Of a stretch of 64,000 nucleotides of DNA, positions 1 through 7,298 are shown piece by piece. Origin of the DNA: Pseudoxanthomonas indica (lineage in GTDB: Bacteria; Pseudomonadota; Gammaproteobacteria; Xanthomonadales; Xanthomonadaceae); contig NZ_FUZV01000001.1 in NCBI RefSeq assembly GCF_900167565.1, positions 1,302,001-1,366,000 on the forward strand, in the 5' to 3' direction. The notes under the pieces are model-generated. The model made no database searches. It was not told the origin of the DNA and saw only the letters and a list, made by a program, of their open reading frames with translations. Positions within the stretch are counted from its first letter, which is position 1. Every line of letters starts with the position of its first letter. A program made the translations under genes and the position numbers.

Positions 1-481
1 CGCTACCCCGCAGCTCCTGGACAAAGCATTCTCCATCTCTGAGCCAAGTTCGGCCGAGTAGCCTTTGGCAACTCGCCCAATCATGCATCCAGGTCACTTC
101 GGGCCGCTTCGACCAAGCCGCATAGAGCGGCATAATCTGATCCACAACGCCCTCGAGGATGTTCCCTTCCGCGTCCCGCGGCGTCGGCACGACATTGATT
201 CCGGCGGGACCGATGATGTTCTGGATCACCGAAGAGAGTCCGCCGCTGATGATGTCGTGGTTGCGGTCTAGATGACGCGCCTGGTTGCGGAGGCGCGTTC
301 CGGTCATCTGCACAACATTGTTCCCGCTGCCCATCTCACGCGATTGACGGCGCAGGTGAGTCGTTTCCGCAGCCTCATAAGCTTGGCCATAGGCCATCGC
401 GCGCATACGACTGCGCGCGCGCGCAGCTGCCCAACCAGGTGCAAGCTGCATGAGTACGCGATCGAACGCGCTAGGCTTCAT
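1..481 (-). CDS. Phage portal protein, lambda family (N-terminal part)
   Basis: The portal forms the dodecameric ring through which DNA enters and leaves the capsid. Only the first 160 residues are in the window; the gene runs off the left edge. Reading down from the ATG at 481 gives an uninterrupted frame with features of the lambda gpB-type portal: an early Tyr-rich segment (about 30-45), RLRNQARHLDRNHDIISGG (about 68-86) matching the usual 'R..ar.l.rNn..a.g.i' region, then NIIGPAGINVVP, and a late LRDGECFVQ where the family has 'DGE.F'. The ATG overlaps the stop of the gpW-like gene by 4 bases, the order seen in lambda (W then B). Identification is by pattern, without a search. Confidence 0.85.
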   Translation of the reverse strand, partial: MKPSAFDRVLMQLAPGWAAARARSRMRAMAYGQAYEAAETTHLRRQSREMGSGNNVVQMTGTRLRNQARHLDRNHDIISGGLSSVIQNIIGPAGINVVPTPRDAEGNILEGVVDQIMPLYAAWSKRPEVTWMHDWASCQRLLGRTWLRDGECFVQELRGS

Positions 482-729
482 TCGATCCACCCCTGCCCTT
501 CGCATCCGCCGGATCGACCGGAGAAGTCAGCGATAACGACACCGGGGGTTCCACCCGCTGCTGCCACGGCTTCGTTGGATGCTTTTCGGAGCCACTTATC
601 CAACTCGCTGCTAATCCAACTGGCGTCCGCAAGGGTGAGAACGCGTTCGCCAAGGCGCACGGACTGGCCTTCGAGCACGCGTGTGTACGCGGACTTAAGG
701 AGAGCGACTTGATCGGTGGCGAAGGACAT
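478..729 (-). CDS. gpW-like head-tail joining protein
   Basis: This 83-residue protein sits between the terminase and the portal, where lambda has gpW, a small alpha/beta protein that stops DNA leaking from filled heads and makes the platform for tail attachment. The core LLKSAYTRVLEGQSVRLGE (about 10-28), followed by a short strand and a helix (SWISSELDKWLRK), follows the gpW layout of helix, beta hairpin, helix. It is slightly longer than lambda gpW (68 residues) because of a Gly/Ala-rich C-terminus. The ATG at 729 is convincing and the stop overlaps the portal start. Position and predicted fold support the call; the family assignment is inferred. Confidence 0.7.
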   Translation of the reverse strand: MSFATDQVALLKSAYTRVLEGQSVRLGERVLTLADASWISSELDKWLRKASNEAVAAAGGTPGVVIADFSGRSGGCEGQGWIE

Positions 730-784
730 GGGACAGCATGCTGATAGGCCGAGTGCGGGAGTTCTTGGGGAAACTCCCGCACTC

Positions 785-1111
785 CTAGCAGGCTGGCTGC
801 GTCGGCTCGTCTAGCAGGCGGTAGAGTGTTCGGCGGTCGATCCGATACTTCTGGCAGAGCTTTCGGATGGACATTCCGGAGGCCATGTCAGCGCGAATCT
901 GCTCGACTGGGTAGGTCACACCGGAAGGGATGTATAGGTCTTGAGACGGGTACTCTTCAACGAGGTAGGCCACCACCGCGTCGACGATGTGCCGAATGCT
1001 GTCTGTATCTGCGCGAAGTCGAAATGCAGCGGCTACGGTGAGCTCGTCGGCCAACTCATTCACCCTCGCCTTTTTTCTGGCCGTGTTCCGGCTCACAGGC
1101 GGGAACTCCAC
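785..1111 (-). CDS. HTH protein, Mor/C-activator-like
   Basis: A 108-residue protein with a likely GTG start at 1111, overlapping the end of the large terminase gene by 19 bases. Its C-terminus reads IRADMASGMSIRKLCQKYRI then DRRTLYRLLDE, a clear helix-turn-helix like those of Mor-type middle-operon activators and resolvase-family HTH domains. The preceding YIPSGV segment also fits the Mor pattern. It may regulate late genes or act in packaging; its place between terminase and gpW is where many lambda-like phages carry a small unannotated gene. A simple HTH accessory protein is an equally fair description. Confidence 0.55.
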   Translation of the reverse strand: MEFPPVSRNTARKKARVNELADELTVAAAFRLRADTDSIRHIVDAVVAYLVEEYPSQDLYIPSGVTYPVEQIRADMASGMSIRKLCQKYRIDRRTLYRLLDEPTQPAC

Positions 1112-3165
1112 CGATCCGAACCAAGGGCTTCCTCTTCCCGACTCGTGGGCAATGTTCCACGGGAATCCGCGACCTCCCCCACGGAACGAGTTGGGTGTGT
1201 TGTTTCACGGGAATCAGACACTGCTGGTGGAACCGCAGTAAATAGGTCGTCCTCAGGCTGCACCTGTGCCTCCAATTGGTCCCACCATTTCGCCCGCCGC
1301 GGCGACCAGAGGTCCAGCCGTTCTTCCAGCCAGATGGCGTAGGTGACGCAGTCTTTGACCTCCACGCGTTTGCGGTCGGGCGTCCATCGAGTAGCGGTGC
1401 CTCCGCGACCCCGAACCGTTGCGCGGGCCTCGCCCGCCAACTGCTTGAACCACTCGTCACTGCACTGGTTAGAAAAGTGGACGTAGCCTGGACCTGGCGC
1501 TACGACCTCAAGGCGCGCCTGGAAGCGGTCTTTCGCCAGGTTGGTGCCGACATGCCACAGAATGGGCCCATGCTTCTCACTCCGGCCGTTCCACTTGTAG
1601 CCCACCCTCGTGTTGCCATTGTCGATGCTGCGCTCGGTGCCGCTGGCCCCCTTGATCGCGTGGACGCGCAGGGCCTTGAGCTTGTGCGCGAACGCGTACA
1701 CGGCATCTGTATGGTGGCCGCCCGAGTCGATAGCGGTGGCGAAGATGCGTTGTGGCCGGCCGCATGCGTGGGTGTACTCCTGGGTTCGGAGAAATTCCTC
1801 CGTCTCATCCCAAACCTCTTGCTGTGCGGGATTTCCGAAGAACACGCGGTGATCGATCGTCCACATCTGACCGCCACGACCGAGGCCCCAAACGCCCAGC
1901 TCGATTCGATTGTCCTGGGTGTCGGCACCTGCGAGCAGGAGTAGGCAATCGCGAGGAATATGGCGGAGCGAGAAAGGTTCAGCCCTATTCTTGAGCTCTT
2001 CGGCTTCCGTGCGCTCTACCTCACCTTCCCAGACAACACCTTGAGTGGTGTTGACCCACGCCTTCATCTTGGTGTTGTCGCCCTCGAGCAACTTGGCGTA
2101 CGCATCCAGAAACTCGCGGACAACTGTCGTCCACGCGACCATCGGGCTATATGCCGTCCAAACGTGGACGGCCACGTGGTAGGGCGGAGGAACTATCTGG
2201 CCGTCTGCCGTGGTGAATGCCCAACGATCTGATTCAACCTCCCGCCAGTACAGGTCACCGCGCTCGTTGACCCACTCGCCTTGGTCGGCCAAAGCAAGAA
2301 ACTCACTCTGTCGAAGCGGGTAGGTGCAGTGCGGGCACATATGGAAGACGTCGGCCGGATTCTCTGGATCGAACTTGAATCCGTGCGCCTCGTCCTTGCC
2401 TCCCCATGTCAGCGCGTGGCGCTGGTGGCACTGCGGACAGGACACTTGGTAGGTGAATCGCTCGTCTGCGGACACCCATCGCTTGTCGATCAGACATTCG
2501 CCCTTTTGCTTGGGCGTGCTGCCGCAAACAAACTTCGGGAACGTCGCGCCTTCGAGGCGCTTGAAGGCCAAGGTGTCGGGTGCGCCTTCTTTCTCCACAT
2601 CGTTGTCGAAGGCTGACAACTCGTCCATGTATCCGCAATCGATGGACATGTCGCGATAGTTCTTGGCTGCCTTTCCACCCTTGATGCGCAGCAGCGAGCC
2701 TATGAACTTCTTCTGGTCGAGCGTGTTGTCCTTGTGACGGGCCAGGTACGCAGGGAACACGCTGCGCATGCATTCCACGTCGCGCAGCATCGGATCGAGG
2801 TCGGCCTTGACGAAACTGGAAGCGTCGTCGTCGGTGGGACGCCAGATGCACTGGTTCCGCCGACGATGCTCGGCGTTGTAGCCGATCGCAGCCAACAGCA
2901 TTTTTGTGTAGCCAACGCGGGCCGATTTTTTCACCGACACACAGGGCACGTCGTCATGCGACATCAAGGCAAGCAGTCCGCGCTGGAACGACCAGGGAGT
3001 CCAGTGCTGCTCCACGTAGCTGGATTCGGCGGACAGGTAGAAGTTGTCTCGTGCCCACCACTCCAGCGTTTTTGGCTCTTGCGCACCCCAGGCAGCCATG
3101 CCTTTGCGGAGGCTATTGGCCACGGCTGTTAGTTGCAGGGGGTCGACACCTTGCAGCAGGCTCAC
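1093..3165 (-). CDS. Terminase large subunit, GpA family
   Basis: The packaging motor: an ATPase that drives DNA into the prohead and a nuclease that cuts the concatemer. The 690-residue length is close to lambda gpA. SVKKSARVGYTKMLL (about 77-91) is the diverged Walker A region typical of GpA terminases. CPQCHQRH and CPHCTYP (about 240-285) give a four-cysteine zinc-finger-like pair. GADTQDNRIELGVWG followed by ATAIDSGGHHTDAVY (about 415-485) carries the nuclease acidic residues. The start overlaps the terminase small subunit stop by 4 bases. The last 45 residues are a low-complexity tail with two related segments (DSRETTHPT and DSRGTLPTS), whose DNA holds the parS-like repeats annotated separately. 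The GpA type implies cos or related ends. Confidence 0.93.
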   Translation of the reverse strand: MSLLQGVDPLQLTAVANSLRKGMAAWGAQEPKTLEWWARDNFYLSAESSYVEQHWTPWSFQRGLLALMSHDDVPCVSVKKSARVGYTKMLLAAIGYNAEHRRRNQCIWRPTDDDASSFVKADLDPMLRDVECMRSVFPAYLARHKDNTLDQKKFIGSLLRIKGGKAAKNYRDMSIDCGYMDELSAFDNDVEKEGAPDTLAFKRLEGATFPKFVCGSTPKQKGECLIDKRWVSADERFTYQVSCPQCHQRHALTWGGKDEAHGFKFDPENPADVFHMCPHCTYPLRQSEFLALADQGEWVNERGDLYWREVESDRWAFTTADGQIVPPPYHVAVHVWTAYSPMVAWTTVVREFLDAYAKLLEGDNTKMKAWVNTTQGVVWEGEVERTEAEELKNRAEPFSLRHIPRDCLLLLAGADTQDNRIELGVWGLGRGGQMWTIDHRVFFGNPAQQEVWDETEEFLRTQEYTHACGRPQRIFATAIDSGGHHTDAVYAFAHKLKALRVHAIKGASGTERSIDNGNTRVGYKWNGRSEKHGPILWHVGTNLAKDRFQARLEVVAPGPGYVHFSNQCSDEWFKQLAGEARATVRGRGGTATRWTPDRKRVEVKDCVTYAIWLEERLDLWSPRRAKWWDQLEAQVQPEDDLFTAVPPAVSDSRETTHPTRSVGEVADSRGTLPTSREEEALGSDRWSSRL
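1153..1216. repeat. Two direct repeats resembling ParB (parS) sites
   Basis: TGTTCCACGGGAATCC (1153-1168) and TGTTTCACGGGAATCA (1201-1216) are direct repeats 48 bp apart inside the tail of the terminase gene. Compared with the bacterial parS consensus TGTTTCACGTGAAACA, the second matches 14 of 16 positions and the first 12 of 16. They may simply reflect the duplicated peptide DSRxT in the terminase tail. The prophage does encode two ParB-like proteins, so a binding role is possible. This is a resemblance only. Confidence 0.35.
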
Positions 3166-3692
3166 GCAGCTTGATCCTCATCGACGATGTCCACGCTGCT
3201 GATGCCGCTGTCCTGGTCGTCTGTATCGACCTCGGCAAGGTTCATCTTCGCGACCAGGTTGCGTGCTTTGGCCACCACATCCGCAACGGCGGCGATGTCG
3301 TCTGAAGTCAGCTGTGGTTGCCGGCGCCGCACCAAGCCCGGGATGGTTTCAAGAATGCGCCCGGCTTTGGCGCCGACGCGGGCAAGCACCTCCTCCAATA
3401 GATAGGCAGGTGCCAGCTCGCCGCGTGTGACAGCGTTTTGCATCGCGATCTTGTCGGCCTGCTCCTTCGCCAGGCGCGCGCGCTCGGCGGCGAGCTCAAG
3501 ACTTGCGTCACCTCCCCGGCCTGCGGCCACGCTGCGGAGGTGATCGCAGTATGCAAGCAGCCATTCGTCTGCACTGGCGCCGTCGACCAGGATCTTGCGT
3601 TGCATCAGCAGGCTCACCGCCTGCTGCGAAATCCCCACCAAGTCGCCAAACTGGGCTTGGCTGACAGGGGAAGAGAGGTCAGTTACCACCAC
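3162..3692 (-). CDS. Terminase small subunit, Nu1-like
   Basis: The DNA-recognition partner of the GpA motor. The 176-residue protein opens with SQAQFGDLVGISQQAVSLLM (about 11-30), a winged-HTH recognition helix pair as in lambda Nu1, followed by a long charged helix (LELAAERARLAKEQADKIAMQNA, about 65-87) typical of the coiled-coil dimerisation region, and an acidic C-terminus. The start is a GTG at 3692 preceded on the minus strand by the Shine-Dalgarno-like AAGGGGGG. It overlaps the large subunit gene, so the two are translationally coupled. About 150 bp upstream (3693-3845) contains no gene that I can support. Confidence 0.85.
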   Translation of the reverse strand: MVVTDLSSPVSQAQFGDLVGISQQAVSLLMQRKILVDGASADEWLLAYCDHLRSVAAGRGGDASLELAAERARLAKEQADKIAMQNAVTRGELAPAYLLEEVLARVGAKAGRILETIPGLVRRRQPQLTSDDIAAVADVVAKARNLVAKMNLAEVDTDDQDSGISSVDIVDEDQAA

Positions 3693-3845
3693 AACCCCCC
3701 TTGAAAACCCCTGTGACTAGCGAGAAATCGGGGTCCGAATTACCCGTGGCAGGACCCTCTGGGGAGGACCCAAAGCTGAACAACCCGAACGAACTGAGCT
3801 CCGCAGGAGGGTGGGGGGCGAGATGGCGGTGGCGGTCCTGCGCTC

Positions 3846-4070
3846 TCATTGGTCCACCGCTGGCACGAGTCTGCCGTCGCTATCGATGTCAGCCTTTGTG
3901 CCATCCGGCAACACGGCCGTGATGTCTGGTTGGCATTCGCACGCTCGACCCATAAGGCGGGGGCAGTCTTCGCTATGAGCGATCACGATCTCAATTGGGT
4001 CGCGCCCCGCATAGGACAAAGCGCCAGTGATTGCCCTGGCGAGATAGTTGGGGCGAATGGGACGGCTCAT
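3846..4070 (-). CDS. Small phage protein, unknown
   Basis: A 74-residue acidic protein whose ATG at 4070 overlaps the helicase stop codon, so it belongs to the same leftward operon. The sequence starts MSRPIRPNYLARAITGALSY and contains a compact middle with three cysteines (CPRLMGRACEC, about 36-46), which could bind a metal, followed by a hydrophilic end (PDGTKADIDSDG). I do not recognise the family. Position between helicase and terminase and the tight overlap support it as a real gene; its function is unknown. Confidence 0.6.
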   Translation of the reverse strand: MSRPIRPNYLARAITGALSYAGRDPIEIVIAHSEDCPRLMGRACECQPDITAVLPDGTKADIDSDGRLVPAVDQ

Positions 4071-5842
4071 GCCTCCTCCCCGCCGCCTTGCGTTGAACGC
4101 GGCGTTGAACGCGCGGTTGAGCGCTCACCGCCCCCCATATATGAGCCTCCTTCGGAGGCTCTATATGGGGGGGCGTTGCCAGTGTCATCGGCGTTAACCG
4201 CTGCGTTGACCGCGCCATTGACCGCAGCGGATGGCGAAGCAGTCAACCAAACTTCCACTTGACCGCGGTGTTTCGTGCGCATCGGCTGCTTCGAAATGCG
4301 GCCCGCCTGGTGAAGCGCGTCGAGCGCCGCGTGGAAGCGGCGCGCACCTCGCCATTTGTCCTGACCGAACGCTGATTCGTACTCCGCCAAATGCTGCACC
4401 GCCTTGTGGCCGGGGTGGGCCCCGGTGGTAGCGGTGTTGACCCAGAGACTTCGTTCGGCTGCTGCGTTCAGTACGGCAAGGGCAAGAGCGCCATCGTCGT
4501 TTGCCTGGTCCCGCTCTGCGCGATCCATGGGCGTCAGTGGAACCAGTACGCCATGCGTGTTCCACTTGAGGTGGACGGGGTCTGCGCACTTGCCGAGGTT
4601 GTTCTTCTCGTGGTGCAGTTCCACTGTGCCCGGGTCTTTGCCAGCCACGATGGCCATGCGAGAACGAGCGCTGTTGTGCCAGGCAGTGCTGCCGCTATAG
4701 GTGTTGCCGTTGGCACCGTTTCGAGCGGCCGATTTGTCGATGTGGGCAAGCAGGACCAGCCCGGCGTTGTGTTCACGGGCGATACGCGAGAGTGCCGTCA
4801 TGAACGTTCGAACAGACTGACGGTCGTTCTCATTCCCGCCGTACGCGTCACTGGCGTTGTCGACCACAATCAGATCGGCGCCCTCGCAAAGCTCGCGAAC
4901 TTGCGCGAGCAATTGGGTCTCGACCATCGACCGGATGCCGAAACTCGAAACTTCGGACATCAGAGCAGCCCTGCCGTCGGGGCAGTCAAACACGCGAACG
5001 CCCGTTTCGACGCGACGCTCGTCAAGCCCATAGCTCTCGCACACTCGCCTCAGGCGATAACGCACCAAGTCGCCCGGATCTTCTAGGCTCAAGTAGATGG
5101 ACCGGATCGCGCCGTCGGGCGTGAGCCCTTGCCATGGCTGGCCACATGCGCCGTGAGCAAGTAGTTGCAGCGTGCTGATACTTTTGCCGGCACCGCCGTG
5201 ACCACCCCACAGAGTGACTACGCCACGGGGAACGACAGGGTGAACTGCATACCCGACGGTGCTGGGTGGCGAGTCCATGAATGCAGTGAGAGGGACGTCA
5301 CGCAAGCCTGTCGGCGCTTGTTCAGTTCGCCGTGCTCCGTCCAAGAGCGCCGACGCTTCTGACAAGAGCACGGATGATTCGCGACCCTCAGGGCTTAGCG
5401 CCGCATTGAGGATATCGGTGCCGATATCGACGAGTCTGCGCAGGCGCGACTTTTCGAGAACAATCTCGGCGTAAGCCGAAACGTTGGCGGCACTCGGCGT
5501 GTTGGCCGCAAGGTCGATCAAGTATTCAAGGCTGACCCGTTCTTGCGTGGCGCCTGCCTGGCTCGAAAACCAATCGCCAAGGGTTACAGCATCAAATGGC
5601 TTGCCGTGTGCGGCAAGCTCAGAGATCGCCCGAAAGATGTGCCGGTGGTCTCGTCTATAAAAGTCGGTCTCCGCTAAACCTCCGACATCTTCCCAGGCAT
5701 CCTGGGACAGCAGCAGACCGCCGAGGATCGCCTGCTCAGCCTCAACCGAATGTGGCGGGATCAGCCGCTCCTCTGCATACGGACGCGAAGTCGGCCGGCC
5801 GTTGGGCGCGGTGCCCTGGCCCGGTGGCTCAATGGAGTTCAA
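4067..5842 (-). CDS. Phage replicative helicase: DnaB-N plus RepA-like ATPase
   Basis: Probably loads or acts as the phage replication helicase. The 591-residue protein has two recognisable parts. Residues 27-135 (RLIPPHSVEAEQAILGGLLL onward) match the DnaB N-terminal domain. Residues about 180-420 form a RecA-like ATPase of the RepA/AAA_25 kind, with Walker A GGHGGAGKS (213-221), Walker B LIVVDNASD (about 325) and LLAHIDKSA. This joins the DnaB head to a plasmid RepA-type motor. The C-terminus holds AVN and RST tripeptide repeats that come from DNA iterons (see 4090-4225). The frame opens at a TTG (5842) that overlaps the preceding stop as TTGA, with GCGGAG upstream; I see no ATG that fits better. 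Confidence 0.85.
   Translation of the reverse strand: MNSIEPPGQGTAPNGRPTSRPYAEERLIPPHSVEAEQAILGGLLLSQDAWEDVGGLAETDFYRRDHRHIFRAISELAAHGKPFDAVTLGDWFSSQAGATQERVSLEYLIDLAANTPSAANVSAYAEIVLEKSRLRRLVDIGTDILNAALSPEGRESSVLLSEASALLDGARRTEQAPTGLRDVPLTAFMDSPPSTVGYAVHPVVPRGVVTLWGGHGGAGKSISTLQLLAHGACGQPWQGLTPDGAIRSIYLSLEDPGDLVRYRLRRVCESYGLDERRVETGVRVFDCPDGRAALMSEVSSFGIRSMVETQLLAQVRELCEGADLIVVDNASDAYGGNENDRQSVRTFMTALSRIAREHNAGLVLLAHIDKSAARNGANGNTYSGSTAWHNSARSRMAIVAGKDPGTVELHHEKNNLGKCADPVHLKWNTHGVLVPLTPMDRAERDQANDDGALALAVLNAAAERSLWVNTATTGAHPGHKAVQHLAEYESAFGQDKWRGARRFHAALDALHQAGRISKQPMRTKHRGQVEVWLTASPSAAVNGAVNAAVNADDTGNAPPYRASEGGSYMGGGERSTARSTPRSTQGGGEEA
4090..4225. other. Candidate phage origin: six iterons around a long hairpin
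   Basis: On the plus strand, copies of the 11-12 bp repeat GCGTTGAMCGC occur at 4090-4100, 4102-4112 and 4113-4124 (last one degenerate), and again at 4191-4201, 4203-4213 and 4214-4225 (last one degenerate), all in the same orientation. Between the two sets lies a hairpin with arms 4131-4150 and 4154-4172, one bulged base and a 3-base loop. The left repeats are read as RST peptides and the right repeats as AVN peptides, in different frames of the helicase gene. The conserved unit is therefore the DNA rather than the peptide. Lambda has its origin iterons inside its replication gene O, so an origin is the natural reading. This is inference. Confidence 0.55.
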
Positions 5843-6060
5843 TCATGGCTCCGCAGTTGCAGTTCTTGCTGCACGTCATGTAGGGCAGAGTCTTCGATTC
5901 TGCGTTGCTCGCAGATAGCGATAGCCTGTTCCCCGGGCTCAATCCCAGGCTCGTCTAGTGCTCGGCGTGCGACTTCCATCGCTATGCGCGCTGAGGTGTG
6001 CTTGTACGCCGAATGGCGCAGGGCACGATACGGTTTGCCGCAAGCTCCCCCTGCCCCCAT
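5839..6060 (-). CDS. Small phage protein, unknown
   Basis: A 73-residue protein starting at an ATG at 6060, five bases after the stop of the preceding gene, and ending inside the helicase start (TTGA overlap). It begins MGAGGACGKPYRALRHSAYK and continues into a predicted helix (SARIAMEVARRALDEPG), ending in a Gln/Arg-rich helix. It resembles nothing that I can name. The frame extends further upstream, but that part overlaps the previous gene and looks non-coding. It belongs to the early leftward operon, so a role in replication or host takeover is plausible but unsupported. Confidence 0.5.
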   Translation of the reverse strand: MGAGGACGKPYRALRHSAYKHTSARIAMEVARRALDEPGIEPGEQAIAICEQRRIEDSALHDVQQELQLRSHD

Positions 6061-6064
6061 AGCA

Positions 6065-6643
6065 CTACGCCTCCGGTTCCCCGTACACCACCCGATCCAC
6101 TTCCGCCTCAAGTGCGAGCACGGCTGCGATGACCTCGCGACCCTCTCGTTTGATGCGGGGGGCGTGTTGGCGATCCTCTGGACCCAGCCGGCCATCGGCC
6201 AACGCCGGACCAAGTGCTTGCATCAGATGGCCGTACTCCTGGAACAAAGTGGAGACGCTGGCCACCGAGAGCATTTCGGCGGCCGGCATGCGCACGGCGA
6301 GCATGCCGCGGCGAACCGCCAGAGCCTGCTCGCACTCATCGCGGTATGGCTGCGGCAAAGCGGTGATCCACGCATCGAGTAGATCAGCGGGCAGCGACTT
6401 GAGCGTACCGTCGAGGTAGCGTCCAAGGATCTGACCGTTGTGCTTCTTGTCATCCTCGACCTTGCCGCCAGTCGTGATCCGAAACGCGTGGGTGCGATCG
6501 TCCTCGGCCGTCATCATCAGGTAGCGCTCGGCTACCTCCATGGCAAAAGATCGTCGGTTGGAGCCAGTCTCGCGAAGCATTCGCTCGGTGATGGCATAGA
6601 GGACCGACTGGGCTGGTGGCAGAAAACGGATCCCAGGCTTCAT
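6065..6643 (-). CDS. Phage early protein, unknown (192 aa)
   Basis: A 192-residue mostly helical protein in the early leftward operon. It overlaps the upstream gene by 4 bases at an ATG at 6643. The N-terminus (SVLYAITERMLRETGSNRRS) and the centre (YRDECEQALAVRRGMLAVRM) form amphipathic helices, and the C-terminal third is a long helix with alternating charges (REGREVIAAVLALEAEVDRV). There is no signal peptide or membrane segment. Its place after the Cro/YdaS-like regulator is where lambdoid prophages often carry YdaT-like or CII-like proteins, but I cannot match it to either. Confidence 0.65.
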   Translation of the reverse strand: MKPGIRFLPPAQSVLYAITERMLRETGSNRRSFAMEVAERYLMMTAEDDRTHAFRITTGGKVEDDKKHNGQILGRYLDGTLKSLPADLLDAWITALPQPYRDECEQALAVRRGMLAVRMPAAEMLSVASVSTLFQEYGHLMQALGPALADGRLGPEDRQHAPRIKREGREVIAAVLALEAEVDRVVYGEPEA

Positions 6644-6981
6644 GCGCGAGGCTCCGTGGTTCCCGCAGAGTTCGGTTCATGTCGAACGTCCTGCCCTTCC
6701 CCACCCGCCCCCGGTACAGCGTGCTGCGTGCATTCGATGCGGCGCTGGGCGTCGGTGCCGTTGTGGCAGTGTTCTTCGAGCCAGTCATCGGCCCCCACCA
6801 TCAAAGACAAGCCGATGGCCAAAAAGGTGGCGGCAGCAGCGAGCCACAAGAACATGCCCGCATGCGCCACTGCGTTCGTCCGTCTCTCGGGCAAGGGGCC
6901 ACGCAGGCGCCTGGCAGCCGAGGTATTGACGACCATGCTTAGGATTTCGGAGTCGGTGAGGGTTCGCCGTGCGCGCGGCAT
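6640..6981 (-). CDS. Small phage membrane protein
   Basis: A 113-residue protein in the early leftward operon, with an ATG at 6981 just after the Cro/YdaS-like gene (stop at 6983). The N-terminal half is basic and hydrophilic (MPRARRTLTDSEILSMVVN). Residues about 41-62 form one membrane helix (AGMFLWLAAAATFLAIGLSL). The C-terminal third is a hydrophilic, Cys/His-containing tail (EEHCHNGTDAQRRIECTQH). The stop overlaps the next start. One-helix proteins in early operons can be superinfection-exclusion or inhibitor proteins, but nothing here shows which. Confidence 0.55.
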   Translation of the reverse strand: MPRARRTLTDSEILSMVVNTSAARRLRGPLPERRTNAVAHAGMFLWLAAAATFLAIGLSLMVGADDWLEEHCHNGTDAQRRIECTQHAVPGAGGEGQDVRHEPNSAGTTEPRA

Positions 6982-6982
6982 G

Positions 6983-7213
6983 TCAGGCGGCCTCCGAGTC
7001 TTGCTTCCAGAGGTCTGGGCGCAACGAGGACCTGGAAACCGTCCCTGGCCCGATTTCAGTCGTCGCAGCCTCAATGTCCTTGGCCAGTTCTGCGCTGGCC
7101 CGTTTTCCCCTCCAGCCTGTGGCTACCTGCCACAGATATCCCTCTGATTTTCCAAGTGCGCGAGCGAGCCGCCGCTTGCGGTCGGGGTTCGAAATAAAGG
7201 AAAGAAGGTCCAT
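6983..7213 (-). CDS. Cro/YdaS-like HTH regulator
   Basis: First gene of the leftward lytic operon and the likely Cro of this phage. It is 76 residues from the ATG at 7213. MDLLSFISNPDRKRRLARAL followed by GKSEGYLWQVATGWRGKRAS is a compact HTH of the YdaS type, a family of Cro-like proteins that recognise the same operators as their divergent CI. The ATG lies 10 bp downstream of the -10 element and next to operator 7224-7240, so it is transcribed from the repressor-controlled promoter. A longer frame begins at 7252, but that start lies inside the operators and promoter. Confidence 0.75.
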   Translation of the reverse strand: MDLLSFISNPDRKRRLARALGKSEGYLWQVATGWRGKRASAELAKDIEAATTEIGPGTVSRSSLRPDLWKQDSEAA

Positions 7214-7222
7214 GGGGTCAGA

Positions 7223-7252
7223 ATTTAGCCACGAGCTAAATCCATATGTCAA
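7223..7252 (-). promoter_or_regulatory. Early leftward promoter
   Basis: Read on the minus strand, TTGACA (7247-7252) is followed after 18 bases by CTAAAT (7223-7228). The -10 and spacer are covered by the operator at 7224-7240 and the -35 by the operator at 7249-7265, so a bound repressor would block it. The rightward promoter at 8862-8890 has the same TTGACA and CTAAAT elements. Confidence 0.65.
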
Positions 7253-7290
7253 GCCGTTGGCTAAACAAGCGCGTTTAGCTGCGGGCTACG
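7224..7290. promoter_or_regulatory. Triple repressor operator
   Basis: Three 17-bp sites of the form TTTAGCnnnnnGCTAAA are centred exactly 25 bp apart: 7224-7240 (perfect palindrome), 7249-7265 (left half degenerate: TCAAGC) and 7274-7290 (right half degenerate: GCTACG). Three graded sites between divergent regulator genes is the lambda OR arrangement. The perfect site overlaps the -10 of the leftward promoter; the last ends 9 bp before the repressor ATG. Confidence 0.75.
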
Positions 7291-7298
7291 CTGGCTGC

